64,000 nucleotides of DNA from Methylobacterium sp. J-077 (GTDB lineage: Bacteria; Pseudomonadota; Alphaproteobacteria; Rhizobiales; Beijerinckiaceae): the NCBI RefSeq assembly GCF_022829365.1, contig NZ_JAKSYJ010000119.1, positions 310,001 to 374,000 on the forward strand, given 5' to 3'. The notes beneath the pieces are model-generated. The model was not told the DNA's origin, did not search any database, and saw only the letters and a program-made list of their open reading frames with translations. Positions within the stretch are counted from its first letter, which is position 1. Every line of letters starts with the position of its first letter. Positions 16,370-26,100 of the stretch are shown in pieces. A program made the position numbers and the translations under genes.

Positions 16370-16433
16370 GCGCTTGCTATCGGGCTCCGCCCCGATGACC
16401 CGCCAAAGGGCTGAGCCCTCTGGAAACCCGACC

Positions 16434-17480
16434 TCAGGCGGCTTCCGCCGACAGGGCACGCAGGTCGGCGATCAGGGCGTCGACGCGGGCGGTCTCGGCA
16501 TCCCAGGCGAACATGAATCGCGCCCCGCCGCCGATGAAGGTGTAGAAGCGCCAGCCCCGGGACCGCAGCCGCTCCATGGTCGCGGCCGGCATCGCGAGAA
16601 AGACCGCGTTGGCCTCCACGGGGAAGAGCGCGCGGATCCCCGGCAGACCGGCGACCGCCGCGGCGAAGCGCCGGGCGCAGGCATTGCCGTGGGTGCCGTT
16701 CCGCAGCCAGGCGCCGCTCTCCAGCATGCCGACCCAGGGGGCGGCGAGGAAGCGCATCTTCGAGGCGAGTTGGCCGGCCTGCTTGCACCGGAAGCCGAAA
16801 TCCTCGGCGAGCTTCGGATCGAAGAACACCACCGCCTCGCCGGCATGCATGCCGTTCTTGGTGCCGCCGAAGCACAGCACGTCGATCCCGGCCCGCCAGG
16901 TCATGTCGGCGGGGCTGCATCCGAGGCTGGCGCAGGCATTGGCGAAGCGCGAGCCGTCCATGTGCAGCGCCAGCCCCAGTTCGCGGCAGGTCGCCGAGAG
17001 CGCCCGCAGCTCAGCCAGCGTGTAGACCTGCCCGGTCTCGGTCGGCTGCGTGATCGTCACCACTCGCGGCCGCGGGAAGTGGATGTCGCTGCGGTTGGTG
17101 GCGAGCCCGCGGATCGCCTCCGGGGTGAGCTTGCCGCCCTCGGTCCGAACGGTCAGCAGCTTCGAGCCGTTGGAGAAGAATTCCGGCGCGCCGCACTCGT
17201 CCGTCTCGACATGGGCCGAATCGGCGCAGATCACGCTGTGATAGGATTGGCACAGGGCCGCCAGCGCCAGCGCGTTCGCCGCAGTCCCGTTGAACGCGAA
17301 GAACACCTCGCATGGGGTCTCGAACAGGCGGCGGAACGCGTCCGCGGCCCGTTCCGTCCAGGCATCCTCGCCGTAGGCCGGTGCATGGCCGCGATTGGCC
17401 GCCTCCATGGCGGCCCAGGCTTCCGGGCAGATGCCGGAGTAGTTGTCGCTGGCGAATTGCTGCGAGTCGTCGTGCGTCAT
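16434..17480 (-). CDS. ltaE: Low-specificity L-threonine aldolase
   Basis: A 348-residue PLP enzyme of the beta-eliminating lyase fold that cleaves threonine/allo-threonine to glycine and acetaldehyde. The Schiff-base lysine is K208 in VLCFGGTKNGM; other family marks are FAFNGTAANALA, CADSAHVETDECG, TQPTETGQVYTL and LHMDGSRFANA. In a methylotroph it could also link glycine supply to the serine cycle, which is inference. It is monocistronic, convergent with the DUF1501 gene and divergent from rpsU. Confidence 0.92.
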   Translation of the reverse strand: MTHDDSQQFASDNYSGICPEAWAAMEAANRGHAPAYGEDAWTERAADAFRRLFETPCEVFFAFNGTAANALALAALCQSYHSVICADSAHVETDECGAPEFFSNGSKLLTVRTEGGKLTPEAIRGLATNRSDIHFPRPRVVTITQPTETGQVYTLAELRALSATCRELGLALHMDGSRFANACASLGCSPADMTWRAGIDVLCFGGTKNGMHAGEAVVFFDPKLAEDFGFRCKQAGQLASKMRFLAAPWVGMLESGAWLRNGTHGNACARRFAAAVAGLPGIRALFPVEANAVFLAMPAATMERLRSRGWRFYTFIGGGARFMFAWDAETARVDALIADLRALSAEAA

Positions 17481-17802
17481 CCCCCGAGCCTAGAACCGTG
17501 TCCGATCGCGTTGCAATCGGGCTCCGCCGCAAATCGAGCCCGAGCAGGGCAGGTGTGCGTCGAATCGGTCGCCGAATGAGTGCCGTCGATGGCGGTATCA
17601 GCACAGCGAAGATCGATGCTGCGAAGATGTTGGAACTGGTTCGCGCTTGGTGTAGAAGGCGCGCCAAGGCGTGGGCTCCACGCCGATTCGGAAACCGACG
17701 TTCCCGTCCCTCCCGGGTTCTCCCGGGCGAGGGACGTTGCCGGTTTCCAGATCGGCGGCGGGCTGCGCGAGCCCCAAATCCAGGTCCAGAGGATCAAGTC
17801 CG
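17481..17802. other. Divergent spacer ltaE / rpsU with rpsU leader
   Basis: A spacer of 322 bp. The right half holds the structured rpsU leader (17690-17748) and the AGAGGA ribosome-binding site at 17788-17793. TTGGAA (17630-17635) and TGTAGA (17651-17656) with a 15-bp gap could be an rpsU promoter, but this is weak. Nothing recognisable lies in 17481-17629. Confidence 0.4.
17690..17748 (+). promoter_or_regulatory. Structured 5' leader of rpsU
   Basis: Nested complementary arms: outer GGAAACCG (17690-17697) with CGGTTTCC (17741-17748), and inner GTCCCTCCCGGG (17706-17717) with CCCGGG-cg-AGGGAC (17722-17735), closing a TTCT loop with one 2-nt bulge. The structure lies about 55 nt upstream of the rpsU start. 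It is a candidate site for autoregulation by S21 or another translational control; this is inference from structure only. Confidence 0.55.
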
Positions 17803-18135
17803 TTGCAGGTACTCGTTCGCGATAACAACGTCGATCAGGCGCTCCGCGTCCTCAAGAAGAAGATGCAGCGTGAGGGCATCTTCCGCGAGATGAAGCAGCG
17901 CAAGGCGTATGAGAAGCCGTCCGTGCGCAAGGCGCGCGAGAAGGCGGAAGCCGTCCGCCGCGCCCGCAAGCAGGCCCGCAAGACCGCCATCCGCGAGGGT
18001 CTGATCGCTGCGCCGAAGCCGAAGCCCCGTTTCCCGGCCGGCAGCCGCCGCCCCGGCTTCCCGTCGCCGTCCGCCGGCCCGCAGGCCGGCAACGCCGCCG
18101 GTCAGGCCTCGGTGAACCCGACGACCGTCGCCTAA
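17803..18135 (+). CDS. rpsU: 30S ribosomal protein S21 with extended C-terminus
   Basis: A 110-residue small-subunit protein. The core [20 protein letters not shown], then [20 protein letters not shown], is the standard alphaproteobacterial S21. After residue about 68 comes a tail of roughly 40 residues rich in Pro, Ala and Gly, much longer than E. coli S21 (71 residues). The start is a TTG at 17803: the homologous start (M-QVLV) falls exactly there, AGAGGA lies about nine bases upstream, and no ATG or GTG fits. A long hairpin leader precedes it and a Rho-independent terminator follows. Confidence 0.93.
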   Translation: MQVLVRDNNVDQALRVLKKKMQREGIFREMKQRKAYEKPSVRKAREKAEAVRRARKQARKTAIREGLIAAPKPKPRFPAGSRRPGFPSPSAGPQAGNAAGQASVNPTTVA

Positions 18136-18157
18136 GACGTTTCCTTCGAACGGCAGA

Positions 18158-18188
18158 AGCCCGGACCGCGCCAGCGGCCGGGCTTTTT
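18158..18188 (+). terminator. Rho-independent terminator of rpsU
   Basis: AGCCCGG (18158-18164) pairs with CCGGGCT (18178-18184) around a 13-nt GC-rich loop and is followed by a run of five T. It lies 22 bp after the rpsU stop. Confidence 0.9.
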
Positions 18189-18278
18189 GCGTTTGGTTTG
18201 GCTGGGATCAGCGCCGGCGCGGAGGCGGTAACGCAACGTGCTGTCTGGGGTGATGAGCCCCGCGTTCGGGGAAGCGTG

Positions 18279-18372
18279 CCGTCATCGCGAGCGAAGCGAA
18301 GCAACCTAGGGATACGCGACCTTCTTGGATCGCGCGCTGCACTGGGTTGCTTCGCTGCGCTCGCAATGACCG
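18279..18372. repeat. 94-bp REP/MITE-like palindrome, copy B
   Basis: The same element as 2082-2175 but inverted: ends CCGTCATCGCGAGCG and CGCAATGACCG, inner arms GAAGCAACC / GGTTGCTTC, and a core with GGATCGCGCGC as in copy A read from the other strand. Confidence 0.85.
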
Positions 18373-18532
18373 TGAAACGCGTAGGGCCTATGCCAAAAAC
18401 CGTGGGCTCCCACGCTTCGCGTGCGTCGATGCATCGATCATCGGATTGTCTGCGACGCGACAGGGCGTGCGATCAGCTCCGAAACGCGGCCCCCTCCCCT
18501 CTCCGGAGGAAGGAGCACGCGTCAGCCCCTCT

Positions 18533-18925
18533 TCAGGCGGCCTTGGCCGCCATCGTGGCGTGCTCGGCCTGGACCAGCACGTCGAGTGCCCGCCAGGGCT
18601 TCTGCATGTAGACCGTCTGGTCGGGCAGGCGCTCGTCGCGGCTCGCGCCGGAGGTGACGACCACCCGCACGTCCGGCCAGCGCCGCTCCACCGCCTGGGC
18701 GAGCGACACGCCATCCATCGCGCCGGGCAGGCGGATATCGGCGAACAACAGGGCCACGGTGACGTCGGACCGCTCCAGCACCGAGAGCGCGGCCTCGGCG
18801 CTCTCGCAGGCGATGACACCGAGATCGCTCTCTTCCAGCACCGCGGTCGCGAGGTCGCGCACCGCCGCATCGTCCTCCACGACGAGCGCCACGGGGGCGG
18901 AACACTCGGGCTGTGCGCGATCCAT
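18533..18925 (-). CDS. Single-domain response regulator
   Basis: A 130-residue receiver domain without an output domain. Acidic residues E17, D18 and D19 (LVVEDDAAV), phosphoacceptor D63 (LFADIRLPGAMDG), the switch region VVTSGAS and the lysine of YMQKPW are in place. The VEDD start and the ADIRLPG motif resemble the FixJ/hybrid-kinase receiver class that often acts in phosphorelays with sensor kinases encoded elsewhere. The ATG at 18925 has AGGAG six bases upstream. No kinase gene is adjacent, so it is an orphan. Confidence 0.88.
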   Translation of the reverse strand: MDRAQPECSAPVALVVEDDAAVRDLATAVLEESDLGVIACESAEAALSVLERSDVTVALLFADIRLPGAMDGVSLAQAVERRWPDVRVVVTSGASRDERLPDQTVYMQKPWRALDVLVQAEHATMAAKAA

Positions 18926-19240
18926 GAAAATCTCCTGCTGTCGGTTGCGTGAAACCCCTCTACGGGTCGCGGCCTCATTGATGGACCGCTGATTCCCCGA
19001 TTCGGCCATGCTGGCCTGCCAGGAGCCGGCTCACAAGTGTCCTCGTGGTTGAGCCGCCCCTGCCCGCTCCGCAATCAAGCGGCGCCATTTTTGCCCGAAA
19101 CGCTTGAAAATGGCGCAGCTGGGTCCCGGTTAAGAACCTGTTCACCCATGTGGACCGACTGTTAATCTCATTCGCGGCTGCCCGTTCCAGGTTGGCCGCG
19201 AACGGATCACGCGCGAACCAGAGAAGGATCGTCGTCCGAT
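18926..19240. other. Divergent spacer with a 10-bp inverted repeat
   Basis: A spacer of 315 bp between the orphan receiver (-) and the class II amidotransferase (+). Its only clear feature is the inverted repeat at 19082-19116. No promoter could be assigned with confidence. Confidence 0.5.
19082..19116. repeat. Perfect 10-bp inverted repeat
   Basis: GCGCCATTTT (19082-19091) and AAAATGGCGC (19107-19116) with a 15-bp spacer. It lies about 125 bp before the amidotransferase start and about 155 bp before the receiver start. It could be a two-faced operator or a hairpin in either leader. Confidence 0.65.
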
Positions 19241-20029
19241 ATGTGCCGTTTCCTCGCCTATAGCGGTGAGCCGGTCTTTCTCTCGGACCTGGTCTGCGCG
19301 CCGACGCATTCGCTGGTGCACCAGTCGCTGCACGCCGACGAGGGGAAGACCGAGACCAACGGCGATGGCTTCGGCATCGGCTGGTACGGCGAGCGTCCGG
19401 AGCCCGGGATCTATCGCGACATCTCCCCGGCCTGGTCGGACGAGAACCTCACCAACCTGTGCGGCCAGGTCCGGGCGCGGACCTTCTTCGCTCATGTGCG
19501 CGCCTCCACCGGCACCGCCACCGCCCGGGCGAATTGCCACCCGTTCGTCTACGGGCGGCACCTGTTCATGCATAACGGCCAGATCGGCGGCTACCACCGG
19601 ATCAAGCGGCGGCTCGAGGCCCTGATCCCGGACACGTTCTACGATCACCGGCGCGGCAGCACCGATTCCGAGGCGATCTTTCTGCTGGCCCTGGCCAACG
19701 GGCTCGAGCAGGACCCGGTCGGCGCCATGGCCCGCACCCTGGAGACGATCCGCGCCCTGATGAAGGAGGCCGGCGTCTCCGAGCCGTTGCGCTTCACCGC
19801 CCTGCTCACCGATGGCGAGACGCTGACCGCCTATCGCTGGGCCTGCGACGGCCGACCGCCGAGCCTGTATTTCCGCGATGGGCCGGGCGGGATCGTCGTC
19901 GTGTCCGAACCGATCGACGGCTGCCGCGAGGGCTGGCAGATCGTCCCGAAGGGTGGGACGCTCCGGGCCCGGCACGGGAGCGCCACGGTCGTGACCGTGC
20001 CGGAGACCGCTCGCTCGCGCGCCGCCTGA
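19241..20029 (+). CDS. Class II glutamine amidotransferase (YafJ/EgtC-like)
   Basis: A 262-residue Ntn-hydrolase. Cys2 (M-CRFLAYSG) would be the N-terminal nucleophile after Met removal. Family motifs are NGDGFGIGWYG (residues about 40-50), FFAHVRASTG, CHPFVYGRHLFMHNGQIGG and GSTDSEAIFLL. Such stand-alone glutaminase domains release ammonia from glutamine or from gamma-glutamyl amides; EgtC does the latter in ergothioneine synthesis, but no other egt gene is nearby. It is monocistronic, with an aldehyde dehydrogenase gene 101 bp downstream on the same strand. Confidence 0.88.
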   Translation: MCRFLAYSGEPVFLSDLVCAPTHSLVHQSLHADEGKTETNGDGFGIGWYGERPEPGIYRDISPAWSDENLTNLCGQVRARTFFAHVRASTGTATARANCHPFVYGRHLFMHNGQIGGYHRIKRRLEALIPDTFYDHRRGSTDSEAIFLLALANGLEQDPVGAMARTLETIRALMKEAGVSEPLRFTALLTDGETLTAYRWACDGRPPSLYFRDGPGGIVVVSEPIDGCREGWQIVPKGGTLRARHGSATVVTVPETARSRAA

Positions 20030-20130
20030 GCGGATCCCATCTCAGCCATGCCCCGGGCGGGATTGTCGATCCGTGCCACGTTGCCACATGTCGGCAACGG
20101 CCGACGATGCGGCCGGGCGGGAACTGACCG

Positions 20131-21564
20131 ATGTATCCGGATACCGAGCTTCACATTGCCGGCCGCTGGCGCGCGGGCGCCGACCGAGAGACCCTGGGCG
20201 TCCTGAATCCGGCCACGGGCGAGACGATCGGCCAGTGTGCCGTCGCCACCACGGCGGATCTCGACGAGGCCCTGGCGGCGGCCGCCCGGGCCTTCCCGGC
20301 CTGGCGGAAGGTGTCGCCGTTCGAGCGCGGCAAGCTGATGCGCAAAGCCGCAGACCTGCTGCGCGCCCGCGTCGACGAGATCGCCCGGATCATGACCCAG
20401 GAGCAGGGCAAGCCTCTGGCCGAGTCGCGCGTCGAGACGCTGGCGGCCGCCGACATCATCGACTGGTTCGCCGAGGAGGGTAAGCGCGCCTACGGCCGTG
20501 TCATCCCGGCCCGCGCCGACGGCGTGCTGCAGGCGGTGATCCGCGAGCCGGTCGGCCCGGTGGCCTGCTTCACGCCCTGGAACTTTCCGATCAACCAGGC
20601 GGTCCGCAAGATCTCGGCGGCGCTCTGCACCGGCTGTACGGTGATCCTCAAAGGGCCCGAGGACACGCCGGCGAGCTGCGCCGCCCTGGTGCGGGCCTTC
20701 TTGGATGCCGGTATTCCCGGCGACGCCCTGTCCCTGGTCTACGGCGACCCGGCGACGATCTCGGCCTACCTGATCCCGCATCCGGTGATCCGCAAGATCT
20801 CGTTCACCGGCTCGACGGTGGTCGGCAAGAAGCTCGCGGCGCTGGCCGGCGAGCACATGAAGCGCGCCACCATGGAGCTCGGCGGCCACGCGCCGGTGAT
20901 CGTGTTCGGCGATGCCGACGTGGAGAAGGCCGTGTCGGTCCTCGCCCCGTCGAAGTTCCGCAATGCCGGCCAGGTCTGCGTCTCGCCGACCCGGTTCCTG
21001 GTGCACGATTCGGTGTTCGACCGGTTCGTCGAGGGCTTCACCAGCTACGCCAAGAGCGCGAAGGTCGGCGACGGGCTGGATCCCGACACGAAGATGGGCC
21101 CGCTGATCCACGGGCGCCGCCTGGAGGCGATCGAGGCGCTGACCGCCGACGCCGAATCGGCCGGGGCGTCGCTGCGCGCCGGCGGCAAGCGCATCGGCAA
21201 CCGCGGCAACTTCTTCGAGCCGACGGTCTTCACCGAGGTGCCGCTGACCGCCCGGATGATGAACGAGGAGCCGTTCGGGCCGGTGGCGATGATCAACCGG
21301 TTCTCGGAGGACGAGGAGGCGCTCACCGAGGCCAACCGCCTGCCCTATGGCCTCGCCGCCTACGCCTATACCCGCTCAGCCGAGCGGGCCGCACGGGTGT
21401 CGAACACGGTGGAGAGCGGGATGATCTCGATCAACCACCACGGCCTCGCCGTGCCCGAGACGCCCTTCGGCGGCGTCAAGGAATCCGGCTACGGCAGCGA
21501 GGGCGGCTCTGAGGCGCTCGATGCCTACCTGGTGACCAAGTTCGTCACCCAGGCGAATTTCTAG
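20131..21564 (+). CDS. NAD(P)-dependent aldehyde dehydrogenase, succinate-semialdehyde type
   Basis: A 477-residue aldehyde dehydrogenase. Catalytic C283 lies in [13 protein letters not shown] and general base E249 in TMELGGHAP; the nucleotide-binding segment is [17 protein letters not shown] and FTGSTVVGK. The ending [21 protein letters not shown] is common in succinate-semialdehyde dehydrogenases (GabD class). The substrate is not certain from sequence, since related enzymes oxidise glutarate semialdehyde or glycolaldehyde, and no GABA transaminase is nearby. Confidence 0.88.
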   Translation: MYPDTELHIAGRWRAGADRETLGVLNPATGETIGQCAVATTADLDEALAAAARAFPAWRKVSPFERGKLMRKAADLLRARVDEIARIMTQEQGKPLAESRVETLAAADIIDWFAEEGKRAYGRVIPARADGVLQAVIREPVGPVACFTPWNFPINQAVRKISAALCTGCTVILKGPEDTPASCAALVRAFLDAGIPGDALSLVYGDPATISAYLIPHPVIRKISFTGSTVVGKKLAALAGEHMKRATMELGGHAPVIVFGDADVEKAVSVLAPSKFRNAGQVCVSPTRFLVHDSVFDRFVEGFTSYAKSAKVGDGLDPDTKMGPLIHGRRLEAIEALTADAESAGASLRAGGKRIGNRGNFFEPTVFTEVPLTARMMNEEPFGPVAMINRFSEDEEALTEANRLPYGLAAYAYTRSAERAARVSNTVESGMISINHHGLAVPETPFGGVKESGYGSEGGSEALDAYLVTKFVTQANF

Positions 21565-21606
21565 AACGCCACCTGGCGCGCTGCTGAGAGCGGCGCGCCG
21601 GCCCCA

Positions 21607-21813
21607 TCAGTAATGCGGCGGCGGCGGTTCCGGCCCGCGGGGCGCAGACCGCGCCGCCGCTTCCTCCACCTGATCCCGTAGCGCATCGACCTGACGGACC
21701 AGCCGGTCGATCACCCGCCACTGCTCCGTCACGGTGCGGTTCAGGTCCTCGATCGTCGAATCCTGCTCGGTGAGGCGCATCTCCAGGCGGTCGATGCGGG
21801 TGGGCTCGTCCAT
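21607..21813 (-). CDS. slyX: SlyX family protein
   Basis: A 68-residue coiled-coil protein (RIDRLEMRLTEQDSTIEDLN, then VTEQWRVIDRLVRQVDALRD) ending in a proline-rich PEPPPPHY, the classical end of SlyX. The molecular role of SlyX is not established. The ATG at 21813 gives the usual length. It is convergent with the aldehyde dehydrogenase and downstream of the diguanylate cyclase. Confidence 0.88.
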   Translation of the reverse strand: MDEPTRIDRLEMRLTEQDSTIEDLNRTVTEQWRVIDRLVRQVDALRDQVEEAAARSAPRGPEPPPPHY

Positions 21814-21873
21814 GGCCGGTCTCCAGTCCGGCCCGCGATAGCGCATCCGCGGTGGATCTCCGACAGCGACGCC

Positions 21874-23022
21874 CTATGCGGCGTATCCGAAATCCGCCAC
21901 GGCGACCCGGTCGCGGCCGCCGTTCTTGGCGACGTAGAGCGCGGCGTCGGCCCGACGCATCAGCGCCTCGAAATCGGCTCCGTCCCGGGCCTGCGCGATC
22001 CCGATGCTGACGCTGACCCGCAGGGTCGGCAATTCCGGCACCGACAGCCCTGAGAAGGTCCGCCGCAGTTCCTCGGCCCGCGCCAGGGCCTCGACGGGCG
22101 AGACGTCGGGCAGCAGGCAGGCGAATTCCTCGCCCCCGAGCCGGCCGAGCATCGCCTCCCGGGGCAGCAGCGAGGCGGCCATCGTGCAGAACCCCACCAG
22201 CACCGCGTCGCCGACCGCGTGGCCGTGGACATCGTTGACGGCCTTGAACCGGTCGAGATCGAACAGCAGCAGGGCCGCATGCCGGTGCGCGGCGAGGGCC
22301 GCCTCCGCGGCACCCGCGAAGGCGCGTCGATTGGGGACGCCGGTGAGCGGATCCGTCGAGGCGGCGACGCGCTGCTCGCGCTCGGCCCGCTCCTTCACCA
22401 GGGCCATGAAGGTGAAGGCCGAGGCGATCGAGAACAGCAGGGTCGCGAAGCACAGGATCGCCACCCAGGGGGAGGTCAGCGGGTTCAGCCCGGGCCGCGG
22501 CGGCGCCAGCAGGGTCGAGGGGATCCGCACGAGATAGAAGAGGGCGTGGAGCCCCAGCATGATGCCGGCCGCGACCCGCGAGGCGAGACGCTCCCTGCGT
22601 CCGCGCCAGAACTCGGCAGCCGCATCGCCGCAATACAGCGTCGCCGCGGCCGAGGCGTAGACGATCCGCGCCTCGATCGATCCGTAGAAGGCCGGCACCA
22701 GGCAGAGACCGCACCAGATCAGCGCCCCGGCCACGGCCAGGCCGGGCCGCGCGGGTCGGCCCTCGAACGAGCGGACGCCGCTCCAGATCAGCCCGTAGGC
22801 GGCCAGCACCACCGCGTTGGCCACACCGATCGACAGCAGGTCGGGAATCTGGCCGCGCAGGGCGAGGCCGCCGGAACCGAACGCGCCCGCGATATGCGCC
22901 GCGCCCCAGATCGCCAGCGCCCGCGAGGACGGCGCCTGCCGCCACGACAGCAGGAACAGCGTGCCGACCAGCAGGGTCGTCACGGAACTGACGATCAGCA
23001 GGGTGGCGGGATCGAGATGCAC
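21874..23022 (-). CDS. Membrane-bound GGDEF diguanylate cyclase
   Basis: A 382-residue protein with an N-terminal membrane module of about six helices (residues roughly 5-210) and a C-terminal GGDEF domain. The active-site motif is GGEEF (LGRLGGEEFACLLP); DLDRFKAVNDVHGHAVGD and the NGGRDR segment are also conserved, so synthesis of cyclic di-GMP is likely. The inhibitory RxxD site five residues before GGEEF is absent (PREA there). The start is a GTG at 23022, encoding MHLDPATLL. The adjacent flagellar genes make a motility/attachment role plausible. The NRPS gene lies 124 bp upstream on the same strand. Confidence 0.9.
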   Translation of the reverse strand: MHLDPATLLIVSSVTTLLVGTLFLLSWRQAPSSRALAIWGAAHIAGAFGSGGLALRGQIPDLLSIGVANAVVLAAYGLIWSGVRSFEGRPARPGLAVAGALIWCGLCLVPAFYGSIEARIVYASAAATLYCGDAAAEFWRGRRERLASRVAAGIMLGLHALFYLVRIPSTLLAPPRPGLNPLTSPWVAILCFATLLFSIASAFTFMALVKERAEREQRVAASTDPLTGVPNRRAFAGAAEAALAAHRHAALLLFDLDRFKAVNDVHGHAVGDAVLVGFCTMAASLLPREAMLGRLGGEEFACLLPDVSPVEALARAEELRRTFSGLSVPELPTLRVSVSIGIAQARDGADFEALMRRADAALYVAKNGGRDRVAVADFGYAA

Positions 23023-23146
23023 GGCTTTCTATCAGTCTCCACCTGAGACGATAGCATAGGCACGTCTGGTCACATCCACCGCAAGAGGCTCTAGTGCGCG
23101 GATTTAGAAGCAGAGCGACGAAAATAGCGCGCAGGCGTCAGTAGTG

Positions 23147-26100
23147 TCAGTTACTTACGGTCGGAGACGCGGCCGTGCCGCCCCGTCGTTCGGTCCGCGC
23201 AGCTCCCGTCGCGTGGATCACCGGAACCGCCGGCGCCCCTTCCCACTCCGTGTTGGCGGGGATCGACTCGCCCTTCATCACGATGGTCAGCGGGCGCAGC
23301 CGGGCATAGTCGCCGACCTTGGTGTCGTACAGGACCGTCGCGAAGGCGCCGACCGAGACGCCGCGGCCGACCACGACGCGGCCGATCTTCATGATCCGGT
23401 CCTCGTACAGGTGGGTCTGCAGCGCCGAGACGCGGTTGATCGTGGCGTAGTCGCCGATCGACACGCAGTCGAACTCGGTGATGTCGGTGGTGAGCATGCA
23501 CACGCCCTCGCCGATCGTCACGCCGAACAGGCGCAGCGCCCAGGGCAGGAACGGCGTGCCCTGGAGGTGCTCCAGCAGCACCTTGCCGGCCAGCCCCCAA
23601 TAGGCCACCGCGATCGCCTCGGTGCGCATCGCCCACCAGGACCACATCGGCTGCATGCCGGGCTTGTAGACGCCCATCAGCACCCACTTCATCGCGATGA
23701 CCGCGGCGGACTGGATCAGCGCGATGCAGACGCTGGCGGTCACGAAGCTGACGGCCAGGCCGGACCAGTCCTTCTCCAGGATGGCCGGGTAGAAGTACCA
23801 GTCGATGACGGTGATCGCGAGGGTGATGTAGAGCATCGGCGAGAACGAGGTCGCGAAGGCCTCGAACACGCCGCGCCGGATCTTGGGCCACATCCCCGGC
23901 TCGTAGGTCTGCGCGTTGGAGCCGAGATCGACCCGCTGGCGCGCGGGCAGCCGGATCGGCGGCGAGCCGAACCAAGTCTCGCCGGGGCTCATCGCGTCGT
24001 TGGCGGGGGGCTTCGACTTGATGCCGATCAGCACGTTGTCCGGGATGATCGCACCGGGTGGGACCACGGCATCGTTGCCGACGAATACCCGGGCGCCGGT
24101 GCGCACCGGCTTGAGATGCATCCAGCCGCGCCGGATCTCCTCCTCGCCGAGCACGACCTCGTCGGCGACGAAGTTCTTCGCGCCGACCTCGGCCAGATCG
24201 TACCGGCTGCCGAGGTTGGTCGAGATCTCGGCGCCGTGGCCCATGTTGGCGCCCATCAGCCGGTACCACGCGCGCATGTAGACGGTGGCGAACAGCGACG
24301 AGAGCGTCTCCAGCGTCACCTCGACGGCGAGCGCCAGCGACCACTTGCGCAGGTAGAACAGGGAGTGGACCGAGTAGGTGCCCGAGCGGGCCCGCGGCAG
24401 CACGATCCAGCGGATGCCGGCGATCAGCAGCACCGTGCCGGCGGTCATCAGCATGGCGGTCGGCCAGGTGAGGATCGGCAAGTACCAGTGGTAGTCGATG
24501 TCCGTGATGTCGGAGAGCGAATCCGAGATCTGGTCGAAGATGAAGAACGCCGGGAAGATCGGCAGCAAGCCGACCGCCGGGATGGCGCCGAGCAGCACGA
24601 TATAGGCGGCCGCGAAGGCGGCGCGGCGCGACCATGAGGCCTCGGCAGGCGCCGGCAGCTCCGATGGATCGGCCATCCCGACCTTCCGGCCAGGGGAGCC
24701 GTCCCAGATCTCGGCCGGCCCGACCCGGGTGCCGGTCGGGATCGTGGTGAGGTCGGCGATCTCGGCCTGCGCGCCGATCACCGTGTCGTGGCTGAGCACG
24801 CAGGAGGTGCCGATGGCCGCGTCGGCGCCGATCTCGACCGAACCGATCACCAGCTCGTTGCCGACGATCTCGGCATTGGCGATGACCAGGCGGCCGCCGA
24901 GCGAGGCGCCGTCGCCGATGGTGAGCAGGTCGGGGGCGCCGATCTCGATGTCGGAAATCAGCGCGTCGCGGCCGACCGTGGCGCCCATCAGCCGCAGATA
25001 GACCGAGATCGCGGGTGAGCCCTGGAGCCATTTCACGTGGACCAGGGGCGCCAGGCGCTGCGCCAGCCACCAGCGGTAGTAGTAGGCCCCCCAGAGCGGG
25101 TAGCGGCCGGGCTTGGTCCTGCCGAGGATCAGCCACTTGCCCGCGACCGCGACCACCGCGGTTACGCCGTTGATCGCGATGTAGACGAGCAGCAGCACGC
25201 CGAGCTCTGCGAAGAAGCTCAGGCCGCCGCCGGTCAGGAGCAGGTAGGTGACGAAGATCCCGAGCCACTGCGCGGTGGAGAGGGTGATGACGATGGGCAG
25301 CGCGATGGCCTGGGCCAGCCCGCACAGGGCCCGGCGCCGCAGCGGCGGCGGCTCGAAGCTGAGGTCGCGGACGGAGGCCGCCGCGCCCATGCCGCCGGTG
25401 CGGGCGATCAGCGCGTCGGCCATCGCCCGTAGGGTGCGCAGGGCGTAGACGTCCGGCAGGGTGATGCCGGCGAGCGCCGGCGCCTCGCGCACCGCCGAGA
25501 CGAAGCGGGCGGCCAACAGCGAATGGCCGCCGAGATCGGCGAAGAAATCGCCCTCCAGCGGGATCGGCTGGTTGCCGAACACCTGCTTGGCCGCGGCGAC
25601 CAGGGCCGCCTCGGTCTCGTTGGCCGGCGGCTCCTGCTCGCCGTCGGCGGAGACGACCGTGAGCGGGGCGATCTTGAGGGCCTTGCGGTCGACCTTGCCC
25701 GAGGTCAGGCGCGGCAGGGTCTCGGCCAGCTCGAAATGGCCGGGCACCATGTAGGGCGGCATCTGGCCGGCGAGCGTCCGGCGCAGGGCGGCGGTGTCCA
25801 CCGACCGGCCGCGCTCGGGGATCAGGAAGGCGACCAGCCGGTCGACGCCGTCGTCCTGGCGCAGCACCACCGCGGCCTGGTTGATGTCGGGCACGCTGCG
25901 GATCCGCGCCTCGATCTCGCCGAGTTCGACCCGGAAGCCGCGGATCTTCACCTGATCATCGATGCGGCCGTGGAACAGGATCCGCCCGCCGGCATCGAGC
26001 GAGACCGCGTCGCCCGAGCGGTAAAGGATCGGGTCGGTCCCGTCCGAGGCGAACGGGTTGGCGATGAATTTTTCCGCGGTCAGCTCGGGCCGCGCGAGAT

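Larger units (their letters stand above)
18136..18532. other. Spacer with rpsU terminator and REP element
   Basis: A gene-free stretch of 397 bp between rpsU and the end of a receiver gene. It contains the rpsU terminator (18158-18188) and REP/MITE copy B (18279-18372). The rest (18373-18532) shows nothing I can assign. Confidence 0.6.

Noticed and set aside
16375..16425. Hairpins between the DUF1501 and aldolase genes (GGGCTCCGCCCC and AGGGCTGAGCCCT)
   Set aside because: They are too short and have no T-run on either side; a terminator cannot be supported.
23144..24637. A long open frame on + opposite the NRPS C-terminal part
   Set aside because: Low-complexity Arg/Asp/His-rich translation with no motif; the minus-strand reading has clear hexapeptide and membrane segments.
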